DNA of 64,000 nucleotides from Candidatus Methanimicrococcus odontotermitis (GCA_031286065.1 JAITUZ010000039.1:1-64000), one strand, 5' to 3'; shown: positions 1 to 9,900, counted from the first letter of the stretch. Notes: generated from the letters alone by a model not told the origin. Numbers and translations: made by a program.

Positions 1-384
1 GGCGGATCAATGTAAATCATCTTCACCTTTCCGAGATAACTCTCCTGCAAAAGTTTCAAAACGTCTAAATTATCGCCCTCGATATACAAATTTTCAGTCG
101 CATCCCAGTTCTTGCTTTCTTCAACGCAGGGGCGCAGCGTCTTTCGAATCGGGCGGCCGGCTTCTCGAATGGCTTCTCTTTTACCGACCCAAGTAAATTC
201 ATAAGCTTCATCGCCGGCGATATCATCACCTAAAAGAGTACGGAGAATATCAAAATTTATGGCGCATCGTAGTGATTTGCCCCCCCCCATCGGAACTTTC
301 AGTAACGGCGGACGGGAACAGGGCGGCAATTTTTTCGATGTTTTCGGAAGTGATGTCGGGGGATTCAAAGCGCATTTTTTCCAT
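1..384 (-). CDS. mod: Type III restriction-modification DNA methyltransferase (Mod), N-terminal part, truncated by window edge; reading frame broken at a 9-G tract
   Basis: Reverse-complement translation from ATG at 384: MEKMRFESPDITSENIEKIAALFPSAVTESSD-[G tract]-GKSLRCAINFDILRTLLGDDIAGDEAYEFTWVGKREAIREAGRPIRKTLRPCVEESKNWDATENLYIEGDNLDVLKLLQESYLGKVKMIYIDPP. This is the typical Type III Mod N-terminus through the DPP(Y) start. The two halves join only if the tract is 8 (or 11) Gs. Confidence 0.85.
280..288 (-). repeat. Mononucleotide tract (C9 on +, G9 in the mod coding strand)
   Basis: Plus strand ...gatttgCCCCCCCCCatcgg... Confidence 0.95.
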
Positions 385-993
385 TTATAATTCCTCTGTT
401 TTAAATTCGGAATATCCTTCGTAGTCGTAGCTGGCATCAATACCTTTCATAAATAACGCGCGCTCGTTTATTTTATCAGTCAAAGCATTTTTTAACAAAA
501 TTTTAATTTCAAGATCTTTAATAGGACTTCGCTCCATCGCGGATAAGTAATCATTCTTATTGACACAATTCCAATCAATCACTTGAGAAAGTTCATTTTT
601 AAAAATCATGTCCAGCCAAATACGCATTGGCCGCCCGTTTCCTTCGCGGAACGGATGAGCGATGTTCATTTCAACGTATTTTTCAATGATTTCATCAAAC
701 GTGCTTTGAGGCATTTGATCAATATACGCTAAAGAATGCTCCAAATACATTAAAGGCGCGAACCTGAAATTTCCTTTCGAAATATTAACATCGCGGAGAA
801 CGCCCGCAAACTCATAAATATCCGCGAATAAATATTTGTGAATCTGCTGAAGACCGGCAAACGTTCCGATTCCGATTTTAAAAAGATCGCCGCTGTCGTA
901 AAGCCGTTTCGCGTTTGTTTTACTGATCCGCTCCTCTTCCCGATTCAGTTCAGCTTGATTTGTAATTCCGAGTTTATTTTTAAGAACGGTCAT
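385..993 (-). CDS. Fic/DOC family protein (predicted AMP-transferase)
   Basis: Canonical Fic motif HPFREGNGR; likely start MTVLKNKLGIT. Stop TAA directly abuts the mod ATG (TAAATG). Confidence 0.88.
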   Translation of the reverse strand: MTVLKNKLGITNQAELNREEERISKTNAKRLYDSGDLFKIGIGTFAGLQQIHKYLFADIYEFAGVLRDVNISKGNFRFAPLMYLEHSLAYIDQMPQSTFDEIIEKYVEMNIAHPFREGNGRPMRIWLDMIFKNELSQVIDWNCVNKNDYLSAMERSPIKDLEIKILLKNALTDKINERALFMKGIDASYDYEGYSEFKTEEL

Positions 994-1030
994 TTTCCGC
1001 GCATCTCCAAAAAAATCCGGCGAAACAGAT

Positions 1031-1642
1031 TTAATTTCCCTCCCCGATGTCTTCAGCAATCAACCCGCCCGGCTCTGTTTCCCGATAGGTTTGGCATTCG
1101 AAGCGATAGATTTTCGCGCCGTATTTCCACATCATCGGCGTCAATTCAGCTTTGATGCAGGTTTGGCACAGGAATTCAACGGCGTCCCAGCCTTGATCAG
1201 CGGCGGACTGAGGCAGCAAAAGACCGCGGCGGTCACCGTATTCGGCCATCAAGCCGTGTTTGCCGATTTCAATCAAAGAAGAATAGGTTGTAAAAGCACC
1301 TTCCAACAATTCGGGAAGCGTCAGCGTTGTCACTTCAACAGTCGTTCTTAAAAAATCCTTTTTGCTGATTGGAAAGAACCTCGGATCTTCAAAAGCCGCG
1401 GCAACCGCCGACTGGATCAAAACTTTCCGGAGCGGGAGAACGGGATACGGATAACCGATACAGCCGCGAAGATCACCTTCTTTTTCAAGCGTTACAAGCG
1501 CGCCGCGATTTTCGGAAAAAATAATCGGAACCGAAGGCAAATCATCATCGGAGTCTTTGCCGTCCAGAACATTTTCAATGGCTTTGCGGGCGACTTTGAC
1601 GGCGAGAACGCCTTCGCTTCTGTGAAGAGTATTTTTAGACAT
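1031..1642 (-). CDS. AMMECR1 domain protein
   Basis: GALVTLEKEGDLRGCIGYPYPVLPL...SAVAAAFEDPRFFP is typical of the AMMECR1 family. Confidence 0.92.
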   Translation of the reverse strand: MSKNTLHRSEGVLAVKVARKAIENVLDGKDSDDDLPSVPIIFSENRGALVTLEKEGDLRGCIGYPYPVLPLRKVLIQSAVAAAFEDPRFFPISKKDFLRTTVEVTTLTLPELLEGAFTTYSSLIEIGKHGLMAEYGDRRGLLLPQSAADQGWDAVEFLCQTCIKAELTPMMWKYGAKIYRFECQTYRETEPGGLIAEDIGEGN

Positions 1643-1662
1643 TTTTGCCCTCCTAAAAAAAA

Positions 1663-2943
1663 TTACAGGATTTCCCTTTCAGGATCGGTGGCCGTTTTTC
1701 GAGCTGCCGCTTCCCGAAGCGCCTGAATTCCCGGAAGCTCGGCTCCGGACAGATATTCGATACAAGCGCCGCCGCCGGTGCTGATATGTGAAAATTGAGT
1801 GTCCATTCCGAGACGGTGGACTTCAGCGGAAATATGACCGCCGCCGATGATTGAGAACGGAGCGTTTGTCGCCGCGCGGATAATTTCATGCGTTCCGATC
1901 GCAAAATCGGGGTTTTCGGAAACGCCTGCGGGACCGTTTAAAATGACAGTTCCCGCCGATTCGATAAGAGAAGTATAAGAAACGATGGTTTCAAGACCGA
2001 TATCATTGGCCGGATAAGGGGAATTTCCCATTTCTTTGACGCCGGCTTCAACGCGTTTGCCGTCAATGTTAAGCGCGACATCTGTGGGGTAACGGATTTT
2101 ATCGCCGAATTCTTTAAGCATATTGCGGACGGGAGAAATGTAAGAAGCGTAACCTAATTTTTCAATCAAATCCATATTCATCCGGCCGATGTTAAAACCG
2201 GCCGCCGCGAGAACAACGTTTCCGACAATGCCGCTGAAAAGAACGAGGTCCGCGCTGCCTTTTGATAAAACATTATTGGCAACGCGGAGAGAATCGTCAA
2301 CTTTCGCGCCGCCGAGCGCGTAAATACAGGGGCGGTCTCCGTTCAGCCCGCGGTCAAGACTGAGAATTTCAGATTCCATGATCCGGCCGGCGCCGCACGG
2401 AATATCGCGCGTGAAACCGACAACGGATAAATGAGAGCGGTGGGAAACGGCAAAAGCGTCATTGAAGAAATAATCAATATAAGGCAGAAGTTTTTTAACA
2501 AAATAAGAATCAGCGTGTTCATTAACGGAGCGTTCAAGGGATTCTTCGGAATAAAAGCGGACGTTTTCGAGTAAAAGAATGTCTCCGGGTTCCATCGCCG
2601 AAATACAGGAGCGCGCGTAAGCGCCGAAAATATCATCCGCATAATGAACATCGCGCCCGATCAGCTGAGATAAAACCTTTGCGTGAGACTGCATGGTTGT
2701 AAAGTCGGATTTACCGGGGCGGCTTTGATGCGCCAAAAGAATAACTTTCGCGTCTTTCAAGTCGCTGATTGTTCGTATATGGCTTCTGATGCGGGCGTCA
2801 TCCAAAATCTTGCTGTCCGGACCCATCGGCGCGTTAAAATCGACTCTTAAAAGAACTGTTTTTCCTGAAACATCAAAATCATCAATCGTAAAGAAATCTT
2901 TTGCCAACGTCAATCCTCTCGCCGTCTTATATATACGATACAA
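1663..2943 (-). CDS. pgk: Phosphoglycerate kinase (start uncertain)
   Basis: VLLRVDFNAPMG, LLAHQSRPGK, ALGGAKVDDS, NGPAGVSE, IIGGGH motifs. Confidence 0.93.
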   Translation of the reverse strand: MYRIYKTARGLTLAKDFFTIDDFDVSGKTVLLRVDFNAPMGPDSKILDDARIRSHIRTISDLKDAKVILLAHQSRPGKSDFTTMQSHAKVLSQLIGRDVHYADDIFGAYARSCISAMEPGDILLLENVRFYSEESLERSVNEHADSYFVKKLLPYIDYFFNDAFAVSHRSHLSVVGFTRDIPCGAGRIMESEILSLDRGLNGDRPCIYALGGAKVDDSLRVANNVLSKGSADLVLFSGIVGNVVLAAAGFNIGRMNMDLIEKLGYASYISPVRNMLKEFGDKIRYPTDVALNIDGKRVEAGVKEMGNSPYPANDIGLETIVSYTSLIESAGTVILNGPAGVSENPDFAIGTHEIIRAATNAPFSIIGGGHISAEVHRLGMDTQFSHISTGGGACIEYLSGAELPGIQALREAAARKTATDPEREIL

Positions 2944-3012
2944 AATAATTTGAAAAATATTTCAAACCCTTGCTTTTTCAATCCTAATCATTCATCTAAT
3001 AATTATTAATAT

Positions 3013-3981
3013 TTATTGTCGGTCCGGCAGAATCCGCCCGTACGTTCCGAGGATTTTTAAGCGCGCCGACCGCCCGGAAATCAGTTTCAGCGAGTCGTCG
3101 ACTTTCTTATCCGACGGGCATCCCTCAAAATCAATGTAAAAATGATATTCACCAAGCGATTTTTTGGACGGGCGGGATTCAATGCGTGTCAAATTGATGC
3201 CGTTTTCATAAAACGGTTCTAAAATGCGGAAAAGAGCTCCCGGCCGATCATGAAAAGGGGACACGGCAATCGATGTTTTATAATAAATGTTTCCGCTCTC
3301 GGTTTGAGAGAAAAATTCCGGCGGGAGTCGGGACCCGGCATCTGCCGTATGCGCTTTAAAATCCGGCGGCGATTCCGGCCGGATCAGCAGTAAAAAACGC
3401 GTCGAATTATTGGAATTGTCTTGGATGCCGCAGTCAATCGTTTTCAATCCATACGCTTTGCCGGCTTCGGCCGAGGCGATTGCCGCCCCGATTGCAGCGT
3501 CCGCATTGTCTTTTGACATGTCTGCGACATGCAGCGCGGCTTTTGACGTGCTGTCCGTTTCAATGAAAACGGCGTTTTTCAGATGTTCCTGAATGTAAGT
3601 CCGGCATTGGTACCGCCCTTGAGGGTGAGAATAAACGACAGTGATTTTATCGGGAGAAAAACCGGGCGTCCGAGCGATTTTTTCAGACACGAGAAGACAA
3701 TGGCGGACAGGAAGAACAAATTCAGAAATGACAGAAACTTCTTTTTCCAAAAGCAAATCCATGCTGACGCCGACGGCGCCTTCGATAGAATTTTCAATCG
3801 GAATGACAGCGCAATCCGAAACTCGGCCGTTTTCGTCTTCTTCAAACAGCCGCGTCACCGTATTCTCAATGGATGAGCAAAAAAGCAATTCGGGCGATGA
3901 ACATTTAAAAACGGTTTCAAGAAAAGCGCGTGCCGCAACTTCCGAATAAGAGCCTGCCGGACCGAGAACTGAAACTTTCAT
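3013..3981 (-). CDS. pheA: Prephenate dehydratase with ACT domain
   Basis: GPAGSYSEVAA; YSHPQGRYQC; NSTRFLLL; ESRPSKKSLGEYHFYIDFEG. Confidence 0.93.
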   Translation of the reverse strand: MKVSVLGPAGSYSEVAARAFLETVFKCSSPELLFCSSIENTVTRLFEEDENGRVSDCAVIPIENSIEGAVGVSMDLLLEKEVSVISEFVLPVRHCLLVSEKIARTPGFSPDKITVVYSHPQGRYQCRTYIQEHLKNAVFIETDSTSKAALHVADMSKDNADAAIGAAIASAEAGKAYGLKTIDCGIQDNSNNSTRFLLLIRPESPPDFKAHTADAGSRLPPEFFSQTESGNIYYKTSIAVSPFHDRPGALFRILEPFYENGINLTRIESRPSKKSLGEYHFYIDFEGCPSDKKVDDSLKLISGRSARLKILGTYGRILPDRQ

Positions 3982-4023
3982 GAGACTGACGCTTCTGTAT
4001 TTTATTAAAAAGAAAAGGCGGGA

Positions 4024-4842
4024 TCAGAAATTCAAAACATCCGCCATAGTATAAATTTTGCCTTTTTCCTGAGCGTTGACCCATTTGGCGGCCAAAACCG
4101 CGCCACCGACAAAGATCTCGCGCGTATGCGCCTGGTGCCTGAGTTCGATGCGCTCGGAATTTCCGATAAACATGACAGTGTGGTCACCGATGATGTCGCC
4201 GCCGCGGACGGCGTGAACGCCGATTTCTTTGCCGCGCGGGCAGATGCCTTCGCGCCCGAAAACGAAGTCTTTGCCGCCGAGCGCGCCGCTGAGAATCTCA
4301 GCGGCGGTCATTGCGGTTCCGCTGGGCGCGTCTTTCTTTTGGTTGTGGTGCGCTTCAATGATTTCAATGTCATAGTCGTCTCTCAGATATTGAGCCGCTT
4401 CTTCAAGCAATTTGAAAAAAACATTGACGCCGATAGAATAATTCGTAGAAATGACGGCAGCGACATTGTTTTTAACGATCGCTTCATCGATTGAAGCGCG
4501 CTGTTCGGGGCTGATGCCGGTCGTGCCGATGATCAAATTGACGCCGGCTGCGGCTGCCGCGGGCGCGTTGACGGCGGTTGCCGCGGCAATCGTGAAGTCA
4601 ATGACGACATCCGTTTTTGTTTCTTTGAGAACGGCTTCCAAATCTTTGGAATCGGAAACGGGGATGTTCATTTTGCCGAGGCGCGTGACTTCGCCGATAT
4701 CCTGCCCGATGAAAGCGACATCAAACGCGGCAGAAAGCGTAATTCCTTCCGTTGCCGTAATGCGCTGGATAATAAGCGTTCCCATACGGCCGCATGCGCC
4801 GATGACGGCGGCTCTGATTTCACTCACTTTAAAACCCCGCAC
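4024..4842 (-). CDS. dapB: 4-hydroxy-tetrahydrodipicolinate reductase
   Basis: GACGRMGTLI; IIEAHHNQKKDAPSGTAM; overlaps dapA end. Confidence 0.95.
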   Translation of the reverse strand: MRGFKVSEIRAAVIGACGRMGTLIIQRITATEGITLSAAFDVAFIGQDIGEVTRLGKMNIPVSDSKDLEAVLKETKTDVVIDFTIAAATAVNAPAAAAAGVNLIIGTTGISPEQRASIDEAIVKNNVAAVISTNYSIGVNVFFKLLEEAAQYLRDDYDIEIIEAHHNQKKDAPSGTAMTAAEILSGALGGKDFVFGREGICPRGKEIGVHAVRGGDIIGDHTVMFIGNSERIELRHQAHTREIFVGGAVLAAKWVNAQEKGKIYTMADVLNF

Positions 4843-5708
4843 TTTTTGAGCTCAGTCATTAAAATATCAAGATTGCCGGGCTGGAGCGGCGCAAGCGGCA
4901 GTCTCAGCGGTCCGGCGGCGCGGCCGGCAAGTCCGGCGGCGGTTTTGATTGGCGCGGGATTGGTTTCAATAAACAGCGCTTTCATGAGCGGCGCGAGTTC
5001 ATAATGAATTTTCAATGCTTCCTGAAGATTGCCGGATTCAAAGGCGCCTGTCATTTGAGACATTTTTTCGGGAAGAATGTTCGCGATGACGGAAATAACG
5101 CCGGCGGCGCCGATTGACATCAGCGGCAAAGTGGCGACGTCATCGCCGGAGAGTAAAACGAAGTCCTCATCTTTTGTTTTACTGAGAATTTCAGTCGCTT
5201 TGCCCATATCACCCGTGGCTTCTTTGATGCCGACGATGTTGGGATGTTTTGCCAGTTCCGCAATCGTTGGAACGCTCATATCAACGCTTGTTCGTGACGG
5301 AACATTGTAAAGGATCAGCGGAATATCGACAGTGTCAGCGATTTTTTCAAAATGGGCTTTAAGGCCGCTTTGGGTCGGTTTGTTGTAATAGGGCGTGATC
5401 ACAAGAGCCGCCGCGGCACCCGCGTCAGCCGCGTGTTTGGTGAATTCAATCGCTTCGGCGGTGTTGTTTGAACCGGTTCCTGCGATGACGGGAACAGCCG
5501 ACGCTTCAATTGCGATATCCGTCACCTTCATGTGTTCTGCAGCGGACATTGTCGCGGATTCGCCGGTCGTGCCGCACGGAACGATCGCGCTGACGCCGCC
5601 TTTAACCACGAATTCAATGTTTCTTCTGAATCCTTCGACATCAATGTGATTATCCGCCGTAAACGGCGTAATTAAGGCGGGAATAACGCCTCTGAACTTT
5701 TGACTCAT
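4824..5708 (-). CDS. dapA: 4-hydroxy-tetrahydrodipicolinate synthase
   Basis: PALITPFTADNHID; PCGTTGESATMS; LYNVPSRTSVDM; GIKEATGDM. Confidence 0.96.
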   Translation of the reverse strand: MSQKFRGVIPALITPFTADNHIDVEGFRRNIEFVVKGGVSAIVPCGTTGESATMSAAEHMKVTDIAIEASAVPVIAGTGSNNTAEAIEFTKHAADAGAAAALVITPYYNKPTQSGLKAHFEKIADTVDIPLILYNVPSRTSVDMSVPTIAELAKHPNIVGIKEATGDMGKATEILSKTKDEDFVLLSGDDVATLPLMSIGAAGVISVIANILPEKMSQMTGAFESGNLQEALKIHYELAPLMKALFIETNPAPIKTAAGLAGRAAGPLRLPLAPLQPGNLDILMTELKKCGVLK

Positions 5709-5861
5709 AATGTGTACCAACCCGATTTTTGAAAGAGTTTTGATTAAATGGTTTGCCCGTTAACGAGGATAAGCGGTACAAAACGATTTCCCGTAATAAA
5801 AGAAGATAAATCGCTGAATCAAAAATTAAGAATAGAAGTAATTAAAATTATTGCTTGACTG

Positions 5862-5916
5862 AAAAAAGAAAGCGGATTTCTGCACTTAAAACGGCAAAAA
5901 AGAAAGCGGATTTCTG
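5862..5916. repeat. 21-bp direct repeat AAAAAAGAAAGCGGATTTCTG, two copies
   Basis: Copies at 5862-5882 and 5896-5916. Confidence 0.9.
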
Positions 5917-5943
5917 TGAAAAACAGCAAAAAAGAAAAAGGAA

Positions 5944-7524
5944 TTATTTAGACATCGGCGGCAGATACGCTCTGTTAAAATCGTATCCGTGAAAATCATT
6001 TTGTCTTTTGAGCCTGCCGTCGGCGTGAAGGATCCCAAGCAGCTCCATCACGGAATAAGCGGCTCTCGTGATTCCCATACTTCTTTTGTCCGTGTCTGTT
6101 CCGGCGATATAGAGATTGTCAATCGGCGAACGGATATCCGCGAACGCGCCGCGGACTGTAATGGCGGCTTTTTCAGGAATCGTTATTTGTTCATGGCGCA
6201 TCGCGACATGCTTTTCAATTCCGGGCATCAGCTCAAACAATTGATTATAAGCGTCATTGACTTTCGTTTTGACATCCTTGACCTGCGGGATGAACGCGAA
6301 GCCGACCGATTGACACCCTTCCGGCGCCAAGCTTGGATCATAATTACTGATCGGGCCGCCCCAATAAGGCATATCCTTAAACCAAACTTCCGATCCGATA
6401 TAATCGAATTCGGGACGCATTTCATCCAAACCGAGCCAAACGCTTAAACTGACGGTATGGTCAACGCTTTTCAGAAGACTGACGTATTCAGCCGGCAGCT
6501 CCAGCATTTGCGGCAAAGAGCTGGCGAATCCTGTGTGAATGATCAAATCCGCGTAAAACTCGGCGTCTCCCGTTTCAACGCCGACCGCCCGGTCTTTGCC
6601 GATTTCCGCGTCAAATTCCGTCAAAATCTTTAGAACGGCGGCGCCGGTTTGAATTTTCGTAAGCGCCGGCATGGAGCGAAGCGTGCAGTTTGTCACCGCC
6701 TGAACGCCGCCGACGGGATAGCCTTGCGTTGAAAAACCGCCTTTATGCGTCAATGTTTTCTTGAGCGCGGCCAAAACAGAATCGCCGTCATCGGCCGGCA
6801 GAAATTTAGTTTCCGCGAATTTTTTGGAACCTTTCCTTTTTTTGTCAGACTTTTCTTTCTTTTCCGCCTTTGAGTCTGTTTTTAATTTTTTTTCTGCTTT
6901 TGAGTCGGCTTTTCCTTTCACGATCGCTTTGTATTCTTCAGGCCCCAATTTATTTTTCTCTTTCGCGACACCCGCGCCGGCTGCCATTCTCTGAACAGAC
7001 GTCTCTTTCATGCCGCGGCCGGACATGAACATAGAAAAGGTATCGACAAAGCCCAATGTTTCGGAACTGAGCCCTTCGGGAAGACAATCGTAGACAGAGC
7101 GGTCAGAATAATCTTCGCCGCGGCTGACTTTAAGCATCGCGGCGCCGATTGTTTTGGCGAGTTTCATGCGGTCTTTGACCGGCAGATAATCAAATGTCAG
7201 GAAATCATGGACATTGGTCGGGCAGCGCGTCAAAGAAGCGTCCGGCGCGCGGATGTAATAATTACCGTAAGGCTGAAACTGCGGCACGATGTCGTAATAC
7301 TGGTCCATCAAAAGCGGGAGCGGACCGTCCAGAAGCGCCGTGACGGCATGCGGCCCGGTGTCTACCGTAAATCCGTCAACTTGATAACTTCGGCAGTTGC
7401 CGCCGACAACTTCATCTTTTTCAAGAACAAGAACACGATTACCATGTTTAGAAAGAACGAGCGCCGACATCAATCCGCTGATGCCGCCGCCGATAACAAT
7501 AACATCATATTCATTGCTTTGCAT
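5944..7524 (-). CDS. FAD-dependent oxidoreductase, phytoene desaturase/CrtI-like family
   Basis: VIVIGGGISGLMSALVLSKHG; C-terminal NLYIAGTDTD; Lys-rich internal insertion. Confidence 0.85.
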   Translation of the reverse strand: MQSNEYDVIVIGGGISGLMSALVLSKHGNRVLVLEKDEVVGGNCRSYQVDGFTVDTGPHAVTALLDGPLPLLMDQYYDIVPQFQPYGNYYIRAPDASLTRCPTNVHDFLTFDYLPVKDRMKLAKTIGAAMLKVSRGEDYSDRSVYDCLPEGLSSETLGFVDTFSMFMSGRGMKETSVQRMAAGAGVAKEKNKLGPEEYKAIVKGKADSKAEKKLKTDSKAEKKEKSDKKRKGSKKFAETKFLPADDGDSVLAALKKTLTHKGGFSTQGYPVGGVQAVTNCTLRSMPALTKIQTGAAVLKILTEFDAEIGKDRAVGVETGDAEFYADLIIHTGFASSLPQMLELPAEYVSLLKSVDHTVSLSVWLGLDEMRPEFDYIGSEVWFKDMPYWGGPISNYDPSLAPEGCQSVGFAFIPQVKDVKTKVNDAYNQLFELMPGIEKHVAMRHEQITIPEKAAITVRGAFADIRSPIDNLYIAGTDTDKRSMGITRAAYSVMELLGILHADGRLKRQNDFHGYDFNRAYLPPMSK

Positions 7525-7547
7525 AATAACAACATCCCGGAAGAAGA

Positions 7548-8285
7548 TTAAAAGATTTCAGGAACAAGTTTTTTGGCAACAGTTTCGTAAGCCTTTGTCA
7601 AATCACCTTTGTCGAATCTGAAAATATCTTTGTCAAAAGACTCTTTGGTAACCTTGTCCCAAATCCGGCAGGTATCGCATGAGATTTCATCGGCGAGAAC
7701 GATGGCGCCGTTCACGCGGCCGAACTCCAATTTGAAATCAGGAAGAAGGTAACCGTTTTTGTCGAAATACGGCACCAAAATACTGTTGATTTTAAGCGCG
7801 GTTTCTTTGAGATAAGCCATTTCCTCATATGCCGCGACACCCAGCGCGCAGGCGATGTCTTCATTGATCATCGGGTCCTGATATTCATCGCTTTTGAAGT
7901 CAAAAACGATGATCGGTTTGTCAAAAACTTTTCCGGCGGGCATCGGATATTTTTTCGTAATGGAACCGGCGGCGATGTTTCGAACGATCACTTCCAGTTT
8001 GACAATGTCCGCGATGTCAATAATCATATCAATATCGGAAGCCATCCCCTTATAATGCGTTTTGATGCCGTTTTCTTCAAGCATTTCAAAGATTTTGCGG
8101 GAAATTTGAGCGTTATAAAATCCTTTTTTCGGCGCTTCGCTTTTTTTGCCGCCGTTGAAAGCGGTTAAACTGTCGCGGAATTCCGCGATATATTTTGTCG
8201 GGTCATCGGTCGTATAAATCGTTTTGGCTTTGCCGGAATAAATCGGCTTCATTTTTTGAATTTCAGACATGAGCATCACTTTCAT
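7548..8285 (-). CDS. purC: Phosphoribosylaminoimidazole-succinocarboxamide synthase (start possibly 8270)
   Basis: [43 protein letters not shown]. Confidence 0.94.
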   Translation of the reverse strand: MKVMLMSEIQKMKPIYSGKAKTIYTTDDPTKYIAEFRDSLTAFNGGKKSEAPKKGFYNAQISRKIFEMLEENGIKTHYKGMASDIDMIIDIADIVKLEVIVRNIAAGSITKKYPMPAGKVFDKPIIVFDFKSDEYQDPMINEDIACALGVAAYEEMAYLKETALKINSILVPYFDKNGYLLPDFKLEFGRVNGAIVLADEISCDTCRIWDKVTKESFDKDIFRFDKGDLTKAYETVAKKLVPEIF

Positions 8286-8511
8286 TGATTCATTAATATT
8301 AAAAATATCTTTTATTCATCGAATCTATTTAAAAAGTTTGTCCGCCGGAAACTCTTTAAAAAGTATATCCGCGGAAAAATCAAAAATCAAAGATAAAACC
8401 AAAGATAAAAAAAATCAAAAATAAAAAAGCGGCCTCTTAAAAAACAGCCGCAAACCAAAAAAGCGATTGACAATTCAAAAAGACTTGACAGCGTTAATGC
8501 AAAGTTATATT

Positions 8512-8589
8512 ATGAATGAAGATGTTACTTTTTATTTCAAATTTGATGAATTACAAGACGATGTAATACATAAAAAAGAGGAAAATTAA
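8512..8589 (+). CDS. Possible 25-aa upstream ORF (MNEDVTFYFKFDELQDDVIHKKEEN)
   Basis: ATG..TAA ending 3 nt before the ATG of the AAA ATPase. Confidence 0.35.
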   Translation: MNEDVTFYFKFDELQDDVIHKKEEN

Positions 8590-8592
8590 ATC

Positions 8593-9900
8593 ATGCCTTC
8601 CGAAACATTAGATGTTATCGAATTGCTTTTGACCGCCGAGATATATAATAGTCAGGACGGCCTCATTGTCAACGATATCCCCTCAAAAATCCGCCGCGCT
8701 CTCTGGGACGCAAAAACGAGAAATGTCGCAAAGCCGATTAAGCCCAACAAAACGATGATCAAAAATATGTTCGGCATTGACGACATCGAAAACGCGCTCA
8801 AAATCAACGGCAAACCGTTCGCGTACGCCATTGCAGACGCGTACACGGGAAACGCCCGCTTAACAGAAGGCAGTTTGGATTCCGCCGCGGAATGGTTTAA
8901 AAAGCAAGACGGAAGCCGCGACAGAATTTTGGAAAACCCTGTTTTGGCTTATTATTACGGCAATATCGCCGAAGAAAAAGATATGGATGTCGATTACAAA
9001 GCCGTCGCGTCCAAAAATCCGCCCAAAGAAGCCTCCCGCGAATGGATCGAATCCATTATAGAAGAACTTTCCGAAGGAAAAGGAAACGGCCGCGAATGGC
9101 TGAAGCTCGCGTATATCAAAGCGCCGGAAGAAGTGCGCGAATCTATGGACGAACTCATTTTAACAGAACGGCAGAAAAATGAACTGCTGAAAATAGAGCT
9201 GGCAATCAAAAATAAAGAGCATTTCAGAACCATCGGCCTTTATGACATCGGAAAAGTTCTGTTTGTCGGCCCGCCCGGAACCGGCAAAACGTCTTTTGCC
9301 CGCGCGCTTTCCAAAAAATTATCGATTCCGATCGTGGAAGTTCATCTTTCCATGATCACCGACCAATATCTCGGCGAAACATCGAAAAATATTGACCGCG
9401 TGTTCGCTCTCGCCAAAAAATTTGACCCGTGCATTATGTTTATTGATGAATTCGATTTCATCGCGACATCCAGGACCTCAAATGACGAGCACGCCGCAAT
9501 CAAACAGGCCGTCAACACGCTCTTGAAAGCGATTGACAATACAAGTCTTGTCGAAGACGGCGTTTTGCTTATTGCCGCCACCAACCACACCCGAAAACTG
9601 GACGAAGCCGTTTGGCGCCGCTTTGACGAAATCGTTGACTTTGAGCGCCCGACACTTGAAATGAGAAAAGAGATCTTAGACACGATTTTAAGACGAATCG
9701 AAGGCGACATCGATACCGGCGCCGTTGCCGAGAAGACGGAAGAATACACCGGCTCCGACTTAAGAATGGTGGTCCGCGAAGCCGTTTTATCGGCGCTTTT
9801 GGATAACCGCTATAATTTGATTCAATCGGATTTGGAAAACGCCGTCAAATCATTTGACAGAAGATCGGGTTTAAAAATGACCGCGTTTATTGAAGAATAA
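8593..9900 (+). CDS. AAA-family ATPase (Cdc48/proteasome-activator-like AAA core)
   Basis: VGPPGTGKTSFARAL Walker A; IMFIDEFDFIA Walker B; DEAVWRRFDEIV. Confidence 0.88.
   Translation: MPSETLDVIELLLTAEIYNSQDGLIVNDIPSKIRRALWDAKTRNVAKPIKPNKTMIKNMFGIDDIENALKINGKPFAYAIADAYTGNARLTEGSLDSAAEWFKKQDGSRDRILENPVLAYYYGNIAEEKDMDVDYKAVASKNPPKEASREWIESIIEELSEGKGNGREWLKLAYIKAPEEVRESMDELILTERQKNELLKIELAIKNKEHFRTIGLYDIGKVLFVGPPGTGKTSFARALSKKLSIPIVEVHLSMITDQYLGETSKNIDRVFALAKKFDPCIMFIDEFDFIATSRTSNDEHAAIKQAVNTLLKAIDNTSLVEDGVLLIAATNHTRKLDEAVWRRFDEIVDFERPTLEMRKEILDTILRRIEGDIDTGAVAEKTEEYTGSDLRMVVREAVLSALLDNRYNLIQSDLENAVKSFDRRSGLKMTAFIEE

Noticed and set aside
4126-4849. Plus-strand ORFs opposite dapB
   Set aside because: Antisense shadow ORFs; dapB/dapA on minus are clear.
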